Shown here: positions 56,150 through 64,000 of the stretch, piece by piece
Layout: each line of letters opens with the position of its first letter
How positions within the stretch are numbered: position 1 is the stretch's first letter
Assembly (NCBI GenBank): GCA_026018925.1
Contig: JAKSZU010000025.1
Coordinates: forward strand, 25,153,696-25,217,695
DNA length: 64,000 nt
Direction: 5' to 3'
Source: Tupaia tana
Lineage: Eukaryota > Chordata > Mammalia > Scandentia > Tupaiidae
Notes under the pieces: generated by a model
What the model was told of the DNA's origin: nothing
Seen by the model: the letters and a program-made list of their open reading frames with translations, nothing else
Database searches by the model: none
Translations under genes and position numbers: made by a program

Positions 56150-56702
56150 TTTAACAAAGACATTTATATAACTTAAAGGAAAGATGTAAGGAATCTCATG
56201 AACATTGGGTTAACCCAAAAGTAATATAATGTACAGCTCTGACTTGAATATTTCGAATGCCTTGTGAGCATGGTGACCCCAGATCTTATCTTAGTACACC
56301 ACTACTGGGTCCCCTTATTCCTTATGACATTTATGAGCCCTTGTCTATCTACTCTCAGGGCTTAAAGAGCTAATAATGATTTCTGATATATATATAGAGA
56401 GAGTCCATTTTAAAATCTACTCTAAAAATAATTTCATCTAACCTATGTCAGTGTGGACGTCCTGACTTATAAAAAATATTTTACGTGATGATATAAAATC
56501 ACATTCTCAAAGTATGGCCTTTAAATATTTAAGAGAGAATGCAATCTCAGAATCTCTTTCTCTCTCTCTTTTCTTTTTCCTTTTTTTCTCCCTTGTATAG
56601 GTATCTGAGATTAAACTATGAAAATTTTACGTAACTTATGTTTGAGATAGCAAATTATTCTGTATATCTCCTTTGTGCTGTGGCTCAACAAAGTATTTCT
56701 TT
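56150..56702. other. unassigned AT-rich sequence
   Basis: No gene recognised. A pyrimidine-rich stretch lies at 56552-56596. Confidence 0.4.
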
Positions 56703-56932
56703 TCTTAAAGCTTATTTGTTCATTCCATGAGTAAGAGAGACAGACAAAGAAACAGAGAAACAGCGCCCCCCGCAGGTCTTCTCGCTGTGATTCACCCAGG
56801 TTGTCCAGCCCAGGGTCATGAACGCGGGCACGCCCAGCACTCTCAGGGAGGTCTCCAGACAGAACCCAGGATCATCCTATCCGGGTTTCCTCATCCTGCA
56901 TCTTACCACTACACCACCACCCACGTCCAATT
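56703..56932 (-). mobile_element. SINE-B copy 4, best preserved
   Basis: Minus strand: GTGGGTGGTGGTGTAGTGGT then AAGATGCAGG (A box), ATGATCCTGGGTTCTGTC (B box), CGTGCCCGCGTTCATGACCC, TGCGGGGGGCGCTGTTTCTC, then CTGTCTCTCTTACTCATGGA and ATGAACAAATAAGC. CpGs are retained. Confidence 0.82.
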
Positions 56933-57539
56933 ATTTCTGAAAAAGCTAAATAAAATGCTGAACTTGGCTTGGCAGTATTCGTCTATGGAAAGATAGATTT
57001 TATATAAAATCATCTAAAGGCAAAGTAAGCAAACTAGAAATAAATAGGACTGTTTATACAATTGAGCTAGTAATATATTTCTAGGAATTCATGCTAAGGA
57101 AACGATTAAATATACAGTTAACTATTATATACAATGGCATTTATACAGCATCATTCATAAATTCTAATGCATTTTTAAAAGAAAACTAAGACTATGGTTA
57201 AACAGATTTCGGCAAATTATTGGGCAGGTATACTCCAAAGTAATTTACTAAAAATGCATATACTCAATAGTGTGCCTTCTTTTTCATTATTCTAGTGAAT
57301 AAAAGCAAATCAATAATTTAGTTTCTGTGTTTTCTTTTGTTATGGTTGTGCTATGCATTATAGAAAGTTTATAAAATACAGAACTGTAAAAACAAGAAAT
57401 AAATCACCCATGCTCTAACAGATAGTGATATTCACTATCAGCTTCCTAACTATTGCTTACTCTTTTTAAAATAATATAGTTATTTAGTATTCTAGTTTTA
57501 CTTAATATATTTCCTTATTTAAGTTCTAGAGTCACAATG
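56933..57539. other. unassigned AT-rich sequence
   Basis: Nothing recognised. Confidence 0.4.
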
Positions 57540-57720
57540 CCTGCATTCAAGCCCATGTAGACAATACATGAGTGTGTGTCATTTGGGAAAGTAATTCAAC
57601 CTTCCCATGTGTCTTTTTTTTTTTCACAAATGAAATAGAGACAATAATAGTACATACTCATACTAGTGCCTTATGGAAAGAGTCATTATAAAGAATAACT
57701 ATGATCATAAATATTTAGTA
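57540..57720 (+). mobile_element. MIR
   Basis: GCCTGCATTCAAGCCCATGT, GGAAAGTAATTCAACCTTCC, ATGAAATAGAGACAATAATA, and AAAGAGTCATTATAAAGAAT follow MIR in sense. Confidence 0.8.
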
Positions 57721-57724
57721 TTTA

Positions 57725-58890
57725 GCGTACATAAAGCAAAACACACAAAGCTAAAAGGAGAGACAGACTAATCATCACTGATAGAGATTTCAACACTCCT
57801 CTCACGGTATCTGAAAAAATTAGAAAAGGTATCAATGAAGATGTAAAAGACATGAGCTAGGCTATGAAATAACCTCAACTGATTGATGTTTATAGAACAT
57901 GCCACTCAACAACAGGAGAATAAACATTCTTTTCAAGTGCAAGCAGACATTCTTCAAGATAAACCACATTCTGAAAAAAATGAAACAAATCTAAATAAAT
58001 ATTAATGAACTCAAATGATGAAAAAAATGTGTTCCCTGACTACATGGAATTAACTAAAAATCAGTAACAGAAGTATATAAAAATGTCTCCAAATGATTGA
58101 AAAATAAAGACTACACTACAAATAACACATTTGTCTAAAAAAAAAAAATCACATTGAAGTTTAGAAAACATTTCGAACTAAATGATAATGACAACACATC
58201 CAATTTTGTGAGGTGGTATCTAAAGCAGTGCTCCAAAGGTAATTTTCCAGTATGAAATATGCATATTTCCAAGCAAAAAGAGATCAATTTAATGCTGTAA
58301 TTATGTTCCTTAAGAAACTAGAGCAGGAACAGCAAATTAAACCCAAGTAAGAGAAAAGAAGAAATGACACAACAAAGGGAATATATTAATGAAATAGGAA
58401 GGTGAACAATAAGAGAGGACATTCAATAAAAGCAAATGCTGTTTTTGAAAAGTTTAATACAATTAATAAACCTCTGGCAATATTAATAAATAAATATTTC
58501 AAAAGGAAAAAGCACAATTACTGTGATCAAGAATAAAAGAGAGAACATTGTTGCCAATTCTACAGACATAAGTAGGATAGTAAGAGAATATTATGGCAAC
58601 TGTTCGTTTATTCGAGAACATAGATGCAATGGAGTAATTTCTTGAAATATACAAATGACCAAAGCTTATTCAAGAAGAAATAGATATCATAAGTAATCCT
58701 ATACCTATTAAAGAAAAGCCTTCAAATAAACACAGATATAAATGGGATGGCAGGGGGATCTCTAAGCTTACATGGTTTTGCTGGTAAAATCTATCAAATA
58801 TTTATGGGAGCAGTAATACCAACTTGACACAGACACTCCCTGGAAATGCAAGGAATAGAATATTTCACAACTTGTATTACAAAGTTAATA
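57725..58890 (+). mobile_element. old L1 ORF2 (endonuclease/RT region), decayed
   Basis: GAGATTTCAACACTCCTCTC, GAACATGCCACTCAACAACA, AATAAACATTCTTTTCAAGT, CAATTTTGTGAGGTGGTATC, TCCAAAGGTAATTTTCCAGT, CAAAGGGAATATATTAATGA run in L1 ORF2 order. Many stops and indels; not functional. Confidence 0.9.
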
Positions 58891-58960
58891 TTAGTTTGTT
58901 GGGAAAAACATGACATATTTTTCTATGCAGAAATGTGTTCTGACTTTACCAACAACCCAA
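58891..58960. mobile_element. 70-bp mariner-like MITE inside L1, second copy
   Basis: Flanked by TA at 58889-58890 and 58961-58962. Left TTAGTTTGTTGGGAAAAACA, right (reversed) TTGGGTTGTTGGTAAAGTCA. The arms are inverted with a centre near TTTTTCTATGCAG. Same length and ends as 1039-1108. Confidence 0.85.
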
Positions 58961-58962
58961 TA

Positions 58963-59294
58963 TTATCCCAATTCCAAAAGTAGGTAAACATAAGATGTAT
59001 GGCAATATCTTTGACTGGACCTATATCTAGTGTATTCAGGATGAGAAAATTCACTTGGTATGCTGTAATGATACGTGATTGAATGTAAAAAATAATAATG
59101 AATTTAAGAATATATATGTCAAAAAATAATAAAAGGGAAAAATGCCCCAAACCCTATAGACCAATGTATTTTATGAATATAGACACAACATCTTTCATAA
59201 AAACAAAATAGAAAATTCACTCCAATATAGAAAATAAGATAATATAGAATATAGAAAAAAAGATAAAACATCATGAACAACTGGGGAATTTTAG
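58963..59294 (+). mobile_element. old L1 ORF2, continued, with a nested L1 3' end
   Basis: Flanks read as L1 (TTATCCCAATTCCAAAAGTA; later CCTATAGACCAATGTATTTT). Between them, about 58990-59145, is GGCAATATCTTTGACTGGAC and TATGCTGTAATGATACGTG, the same 3' UTR as 1710-1800, ending A-rich. So a very short L1 3' end landed inside an older L1. Confidence 0.75.
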
Positions 59295-59685
59295 TTCATT
59301 TTCTGCTGCTTAATAACTGAATACCTAGACTGGTGTTTTTATTATGAATAGGTGTTTATTTAGGTCTAGTTTTGGAGAGCCAAGGTCCGGGAGGTACATC
59401 TGGTAAGACTCCTCTTGTTGGTGGGGACTCTGCCGAATCCCAAAACAGATGCAGGGCATTGCGCAGTGACAGAGAAGGATCATGTCTGCCTCTGCCTTTG
59501 GCTGTGCCTCTGTTATTCTTCTTAAAAACTAACAAGATTCAATCACAGGGGTCCCATGTTCATGTCTACCTACCTTCCAAAGACCCCATCTTTCAACACC
59601 ATAGTCAGATTAAATTTTTACCCTCTTGATCCCATTACGACCACATCCCAACATGAATTTTGGGACTACACATCAACTCATGGCA
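59295..59685 (-). mobile_element. MLT1-type LTR (ERVL-MaLR), reverse, decayed
   Basis: TTTTCTGCTGCTTAATAACT, TAGTTTTGGAGAGCCAAGGT, AAGACCCCATCTTTCAACAC and ACATGAATTTTGGGACTACA follow a reversed MaLR LTR. It sits within the L1. Confidence 0.6.
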
Positions 59686-59689
59686 TGGA

Positions 59690-59822
59690 GCTTATCCTAG
59701 GAATTCAAGATTGATTAAACACTGGAACATTAATCAGTGCAATCCATTACATCACTAGCAGCAAATTAAAAACATATGACCGTGTTAATAAGTGCAGAGA
59801 AGCACCTGACAAAATCTGACGG
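59690..59822 (+). mobile_element. old L1 ORF2, further segment
   Basis: AGGAATTCAAGATTGATTAA, CAGTGCAATCCATTACATCA and AAGCACCTGACAAAATCTGA are L1 RT-region words, continuing the element split by the LTR. Confidence 0.85.
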
Positions 59823-60115
59823 GGGAGGCCAACAGGCTGATGACTGAGGACGGAGTTGGCAGTCTGAGTGCCCAGGTAGTGTGTGGGCACCCACTTACTC
59901 CAGGAAGGTCAGCATTTTGTTCTTTCTGAGCCTTCAAAGTGACTGGATAAGGCCCACCCACGCTCCGGAGAGTAATCTGCTTTTCTCAAAGTCTACCAAT
60001 TAAATGTGAATTTCATTTAAAAAAAAAAAATACCCTCACAAAATATCTAAATGTTTGATCAAATATCTGGGCACCAGGCCAAGGCTTGGTGACACATAAA
60101 AGTAGCCATCATTTT
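59823..60115 (-). repeat. old interspersed repeat, class uncertain
   Basis: GATGACTGAGGACGGAGTTG, AAGGCCCACCCACGCTCCGG, CTTTTCTCAAAGTCTACCAA and AATATCTGGGCACCAGGCCA match a common mammalian repeat I know by sight but cannot place with certainty (LTR or L1-linked). Confidence 0.6.
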
Positions 60116-60119
60116 CTGT

Positions 60120-60475
60120 ACAAGGACGGAAAATACTGAATGTGGGTAAAGATGAGGAGCATTCCCTCTTTTCTGGTGGGAATGTAAAATGTACAACCAT
60201 TTTGGAAAACATTTTGAACAGTTCTTATAAGTTAAATGTACATTTTCCTCATAAATCAGCAATTCTACCCCAACAGATACGAAAGCCCTTGTCTACACAG
60301 AAACCTGACTGCACATATGCATAAGAGCGGTGTTTGAATTGCCAAAACTGGAAACCACTCAAATTTGTATCCACTGGTAGCAAATCGGGGGATATTCATG
60401 CCATAGAATGCTACTCAGCAGGAAAGAGGACCATACTAAAGCAGTATGCCATGTGGAAAGGCCATCCCTAAAAGA
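60120..60475 (+). mobile_element. old L1 ORF2 C-terminal segment
   Basis: TTTCTGGTGGGAATGTAAAA, CATTTTGGAAAACATTTTGA, CAGCAATTCTACCCCAACAG and ATAGAATGCTACTCAGCAGG are the L1 ORF2 end. Probably the same or a related element as at 57725. Confidence 0.88.
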
Positions 60476-60904
60476 TTTGTGGTGTTAGTCCATTTACCTG
60501 GTGTTCTAAGAAAGACGGTACCACAGCAACGGGAAACACCACCAGTGCCAGGGACCAAGATGGCGGGGAAGGGTAGACTGTAAAAGTACATGGGGATTTT
60601 TTTAGAGGAAGAAGACTGTTCCATAGCGCAGTCACGGGTATGCTTACACTACTATACACATTTGTCCATTTTATTAATGTAATTTATATGGTGATAAACC
60701 TAACTCCTTAAAGAGAACTGCTAATAATTTTTTTTCCAAATGATGAAATCTGGCATTTATGAAAAAGCGTTTTCAATAAGCATTTGATATTGCATCATTT
60801 TCATTTTTGTGTGGTAGTAAATGATCCTTTGGGAAGAAGTTGGGCTATAAATTAAAGTTGGAAGATGCTCCTTCCTCCTCTCTCTTTCTCTGTCTCTCTT
60901 TCTC
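60476..60904. other. unassigned sequence
   Basis: No repeat named. A pyrimidine-rich TCTCTTTCTC stretch begins near 60876. Confidence 0.4.
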
Positions 60905-60962
60905 CCTCACTCTCTTTGTCACACACACATATATACATAAAGACACACACATACACACAGAT
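60905..60962. repeat. imperfect (CA)n/(TA)n microsatellite
   Basis: TGTCACACACACATATATAC and AAGACACACACATACACAC. Confidence 0.85.
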
Positions 60963-61489
60963 TTCTGGAACTTTGGGAAGGCAACAAAGAGTTCCTTGGG
61001 ATCACCATAACAAAAATGACAAGACAAGAAATGTGAGTAAGTGCTAGCTTCTCTTTTCCACCCTGTGCAGGTAGGTAAAATCCACAGCAGTGTTAACACC
61101 AGTGATTATTAAAGGGTTGTTTGGAAGGAGAGGCAGAGGTGGAGGAAATGTGGCAGCTGCCACACAGTGGTGAAAATTACATGTTCAAGATCTCTGGAGA
61201 GGAAGCCCCTGGGGTCTTCCATAAATAGTTGATAAGACAGTTGCCTTCAACGGCAGGTAGGTGTGAGCCAGGGAGACACATTTGACACTTAGTCTAATGA
61301 GCACACAATGTTCTAAATACTGATGTTTTGATCTCTGATGTAACAGAAGCTGTTTCTACACTAAGCTTTCAAACAAACTAAAAGCAAAAGGATCTGTGAT
61401 GTTTACGAATGCATTTGAATATCAGAGCTGCACACTTATTTTAAAGGTGGTAGACATTATCTACATTTGAGAAATAAAAGGATTTGCGC
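60963..61489. other. unassigned sequence
   Basis: Nothing recognised. Confidence 0.4.
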
Positions 61490-61612
61490 GATGGCCTGCG
61501 TTTTTGAAGGTTCTAGCCCTGGCTCTGTCCTCCTTAGCTGATGATTAGATAAGACACTCGTTTCTTGACATTTTTTTTCCCTCCCAAATAAAATGGGAGC
61601 ATTTAACCACAT
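61490..61612 (+). mobile_element. MIR
   Basis: GGTTCTAGCCCTGGCTCTGT, GATGATTAGATAAGACACTC and CAAATAAAATGGGAGCATTT follow MIR. Confidence 0.75.
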
Positions 61613-61691
61613 AAAGGACTATATAATAACTGGGTTTGACACCAAAGCAGGTTTATTTTGGCATATTTGTTTTTTAAGAAATGAAAATCTT

Positions 61692-61948
61692 GGGACCAGC
61701 AGATGGCATAATGGTTATGTTGCTGGACTCTCACGTAGTTGACTGTGGCTCAAGTCCTGGACCCAGCAGCTCAAAACTCTCAATGGGAACATGGACGTCC
61801 GTGCCCATGATCCCAGGGGGGGAATAGAGAAGAAGAGATTACGGCATGGCCATCCCCCCCAGAAGTGATTTTCTTGCCTTCTGTCTCTCTCAGTCTCTTC
61901 AAAGAGCACACAAACCCTATAGCAAAAATCTCTCAAAAAAATAAAAAT
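61692..61948 (+). mobile_element. SINE-A, head type 1
   Basis: GGGACCAGCAGATGGCATAA, TGGTTATGTTGCTGGACTCT, GGCTCAAGTCCTGGACCCAG, CCATCCCCCCCAGAAGTGAT and end CCCTATAGCAAAAATCTCTC. No clear target duplication. Confidence 0.9.
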
Positions 61949-62414
61949 AAAGTGAGTAACTTGTCAACATTGACAACTCAGGAGATTTTATATATAATAT
62001 ATATATTTATAATATGTATATTATAATATGTAGATTTATAGGTGCTCAATACACTGTAAAATACTTATCTTTCACTTCAGCATGATACCAAATGGCTGGA
62101 TTCGAGTTACAGTGACCGTATGCATCACAAGGAGCCACCTCCGTTAGCTCCTGTAAGCCAGTACCTAGCTCTGCAGGCGGAGGTGTTCATGGCACTCAAC
62201 AAGCTGCTCGCAGGTCCCTTCCAAATAGCACACCACGGTTCCAATTTTAGTACCACACAGAGCAAAGCAACTGAGAACTGTTACGAAAAGGCTCAAATCT
62301 ATCAATTCCTTATTTATTAAAAGATGCCTATTGTTGCAAAAATAATAATAATAATAACCTGCCTTCTCTGATCAGAGAGCTTCCTTAAAGTTACCCAATT
62401 AAGTGAGTTAGCGT
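61949..62414. other. unassigned, with AT-rich and (ATA)n tracts
   Basis: A TATATAATATATATATTTAT stretch near 61990-62040 and an AATAATAATAATAATAA run at 62341-62357. No gene seen. Confidence 0.45.
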
Positions 62415-62654
62415 AAAAAAGGAGGACCAGGTCAGTGATGCAGCATAAGGTGCTGTCAAGTGAAGAGGGATCCATACAGAAAATCACGGGTTCAGTTCTC
62501 CGGTCTACCTGTAAACTCCAGATGGCCATGATCTCAGCTGTCTGGTAAGACTGAAGGGGATCAAAATGTGAAAACCAACTGAGAGAACTTGTTTCTTCCT
62601 ATGTCTCTCTCTCTCTCTCTCTTTTTCATGAATGAAATAAGCCTTTTTCTTTTT
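62415..62654 (+). mobile_element. SINE-B copy 5
   Basis: AAGGAGGACCAGGTCAGTGA then TGCAGCATAAGGTGCTG, B-box-like CACGGGTTCAGTTCTC and a CT-rich stretch then TTTTTCATGAATGAAATAAG CC. A SINE-A copy interrupts its tail. Confidence 0.72.
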
Positions 62655-62862
62655 TTAGACATTTTTGCTGTCGAGTTGTGTGTGAGCTCCCCCCAGGGAG
62701 ATGGCCACGCCACAATCCCTTCACTTCCATTCTCCTCTTGGGATTTGGGGCACATACGAACAAGGACCTGGCTTGAGTCCCAAGCCGCCAGGTCTGGGGT
62801 TTGGACCGTGGTTGACCACATGGGAGTCTAGCACCTTAACCACTATGCCACCTGCTGGCCTT
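62655..62862 (-). mobile_element. SINE-A, head type 2, inserted in a SINE-B tail
   Basis: AGACATTTTTGCTGTCGAGT end, with the CT-rich stretch deleted; CCCCCCAGGGAGATGGCCAC, TTCCATTCTCCTCTTGGGAT and CTATGCCACCTGCTGGCC. The A run at 62863-62884 lies on the head side, so it is not this copy's own tail; it more likely belongs to SINE-B copy 5. Confidence 0.85.
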
Positions 62863-62886
62863 AAAAAAAAAAAAAAAAAAAAAGAA

Positions 62887-63239
62887 AAACACAGCACCTG
62901 TTTTATCCAGAAAGATTAGCCTTATTATTAAAATGAACAGGATGAATATTTTTTAAGCCCCCACTGAAACCTGGCTCCACATCACGTAACAAGAACACAC
63001 AGATGAATCGGACAAATCCTGCATCCATTGTCTGAGACACTTAAAGACGTGATTTTAAAAATGCATTATTTTTATAATATGTATATATTCCTTAAGCAGC
63101 TAAAATATAAATAATTATAAAATACTGAAATAAATGCAGTAGTAGAAGCAGATACAGAGACAGCATAAAGGAAAAGTGACTCTCTGTAGCCTTTGAACAA
63201 GACATTTCTCCTCTTACATGTCTTCGTTTTGTTTCAATT
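62887..63239. other. unassigned sequence
   Basis: Nothing recognised. Confidence 0.4.
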
Positions 63240-63525
63240 GAAAGGACCCCTGTCCCCAGCCTTGGGATCTTGTAACCTCTTTTTTTCTCATTTTCTCTTA
63301 ATACCGATGCCCACCCTTCATTCTATACATTTTATGCATTTATTCTGATTACTGCCCCGTGTCCCCTACTGGAATGTAAGCTCTCACTGAAGGCAAGGAT
63401 TTTTCTTTTTCATTTTTTACTATTTTTTTTTTTTTCACAACCATTTCTGTAGCTCCTAGAATAGCAGCTGGCAGATACAGAAAGCATTGGATAAATATTG
63501 CTTGAATGATGCATTGGAATGAAGT
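63240..63525 (+). mobile_element. L2 3' end
   Basis: ACTGGAATGTAAGCTCTCAC, TGAAGGCAAGGATTTTTC, AGCTCCTAGAATAGCAGCTG, GCAGATACAGAAAGCATTGG, then ATAAATATTGCTTGAATGAT: the L2 terminus. Confidence 0.9.
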
Positions 63526-63734
63526 CATTAGTTCTTAGGAAGGTCAAAGACCTCAACTAATCAATAAGTCTTCTTTTCTCATTTTATCTCACTTCACCTT
63601 TTTGCAACTTCCTTTTCTTTCCCTTGAACTATTTTCTTTCTCATTGTCTTCAAATTGTTGAAGTATAAATAATGCAACAAAATGTCATTTTTTTACAAGA
63701 ATTATTTCTTTATTTATTATCATTTTTTAATTTG
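63526..63734. other. unassigned pyrimidine- and AT-rich sequence
   Basis: No repeat recognised. Confidence 0.4.
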
Positions 63735-63905
63735 ATACAGGGTACATATGCTCACCAGAAGGAGGGAGGGAGGGAGGGAGGGAGGGAGGGAGGGAGGGAG
63801 GGAGGGAGGGAATATGAAAAAGCAAGTCACCAGGTCCAGGACTCAAACCATGGTCAGCCGTGTGGAAACCCAGCACCTTAACCACCATGCCAACTTGCTG
63901 GCCCC
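63735..63905 (-). mobile_element. SINE-A, head type 2, with (GGGA)n replacing part of the body
   Basis: TACAGGGTACATATGCTCAC end, a (GGGA)n array, then CACCAGGTCCAGGACTCAAA, AACCACCATGCCAACTTGCT, GGCCCC. The hairpin and the GGAGAATGG body are missing. Confidence 0.88.
63759..63811. repeat. (GGGA)n microsatellite
   Basis: About 13 GGGA units, arising in the CT-rich (reverse: GA-rich) part of SINE-A. Confidence 0.95.
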
Positions 63906-64000
63906 TGAATAGATGAGTTTTGAAGAATGACTAAGTTATTTATGGTACATGACAAAGTTAGGAGAAAGCATTTTAGGAAGAGAGAGAGCAGCATGTGCGT
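63906..64000. other. unassigned right edge
   Basis: Nothing recognised in the last 95 bp. Confidence 0.4.

Noticed and set aside
57725-60475. Possible functional L1 ORF2
   Set aside because: Broken by many stops, an LTR, a MITE and another L1 end; clearly dead.
63759-63811. Possible CRISPR or satellite array
   Set aside because: A simple GGGA microsatellite with no spacers, inside a SINE.

Overview
The window is nuclear DNA from a placental mammal, in an intergenic or intronic stretch. I found no intact protein-coding gene, exon chain, CpG island, tRNA or rRNA gene, or CRISPR array. All open frames are short, and those I inspected are mostly translations of interspersed repeats. The diagnosis rests on the mixture of ancient mammalian repeats (MIR, L2, MER5A-like hAT pieces, MLT1-type LTRs, several ages of L1), AC and AT microsatellites, and an overall AT-rich composition.

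The dominant feature is a tRNA-derived SINE family, called SINE-A here. It has 27 copies plus 2 diverged relatives. A full copy is about 245-270 bp: a tRNA-like head (closest by eye to tRNA-Gln), a purine-rich body, a C-run/G-run hairpin, a CT-rich stretch, and a conserved 3' end reading CCCTATAGCAAAAA before an A-rich tail. Many copies keep clear target-site duplications. The copies split evenly into two head types. A second tRNA-related family (SINE-B, 5 copies) ends in a TCATGAATGAAATAAATAAGC-like tail. Neither matches Alu, B1/B2, CAN, Bov-tA, ERE, AfroSINE or the rabbit C element as I remember them. Two 7SL-related fragments, one fused to a tRNA-like part, lean toward Euarchontoglires, because 7SL SINEs are known from primates, rodents and tree shrews. 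The species is not determined.

Layout. 1-23 kb: an L1 3' end with a 70-bp mariner-like MITE inside it, many SINEs, L2, MIR and MLT1 pieces, and an ancient repeat at 20.6-21.5 kb. 22.9-31.9 kb: a block free of SINE-A with several AT-rich stretches that look like conserved noncoding elements. 32-36 kb: SINEs, MER5A-like pieces and L2. 36-45 kb: mostly unassigned sequence with MIR and L2. 45-53 kb: a dense nest in which an old L1/HAL1-like element was split by a processed retrocopy (AATAAA, poly(A), 13-bp duplication), which was itself split by two SINEs. 53-64 kb: an MLT1 LTR, microsatellites, a decayed L1 ORF2 carrying a second 70-bp MITE and a nested L1 3' end, and further SINEs.

No genes act together here. 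What can be read is a history of insertions: MIR and L2 first, then old L1, MLT1 and MER5A-like pieces, then lineage L1 and the mariner and palindromic MITEs, then SINE-B and SINE-A.
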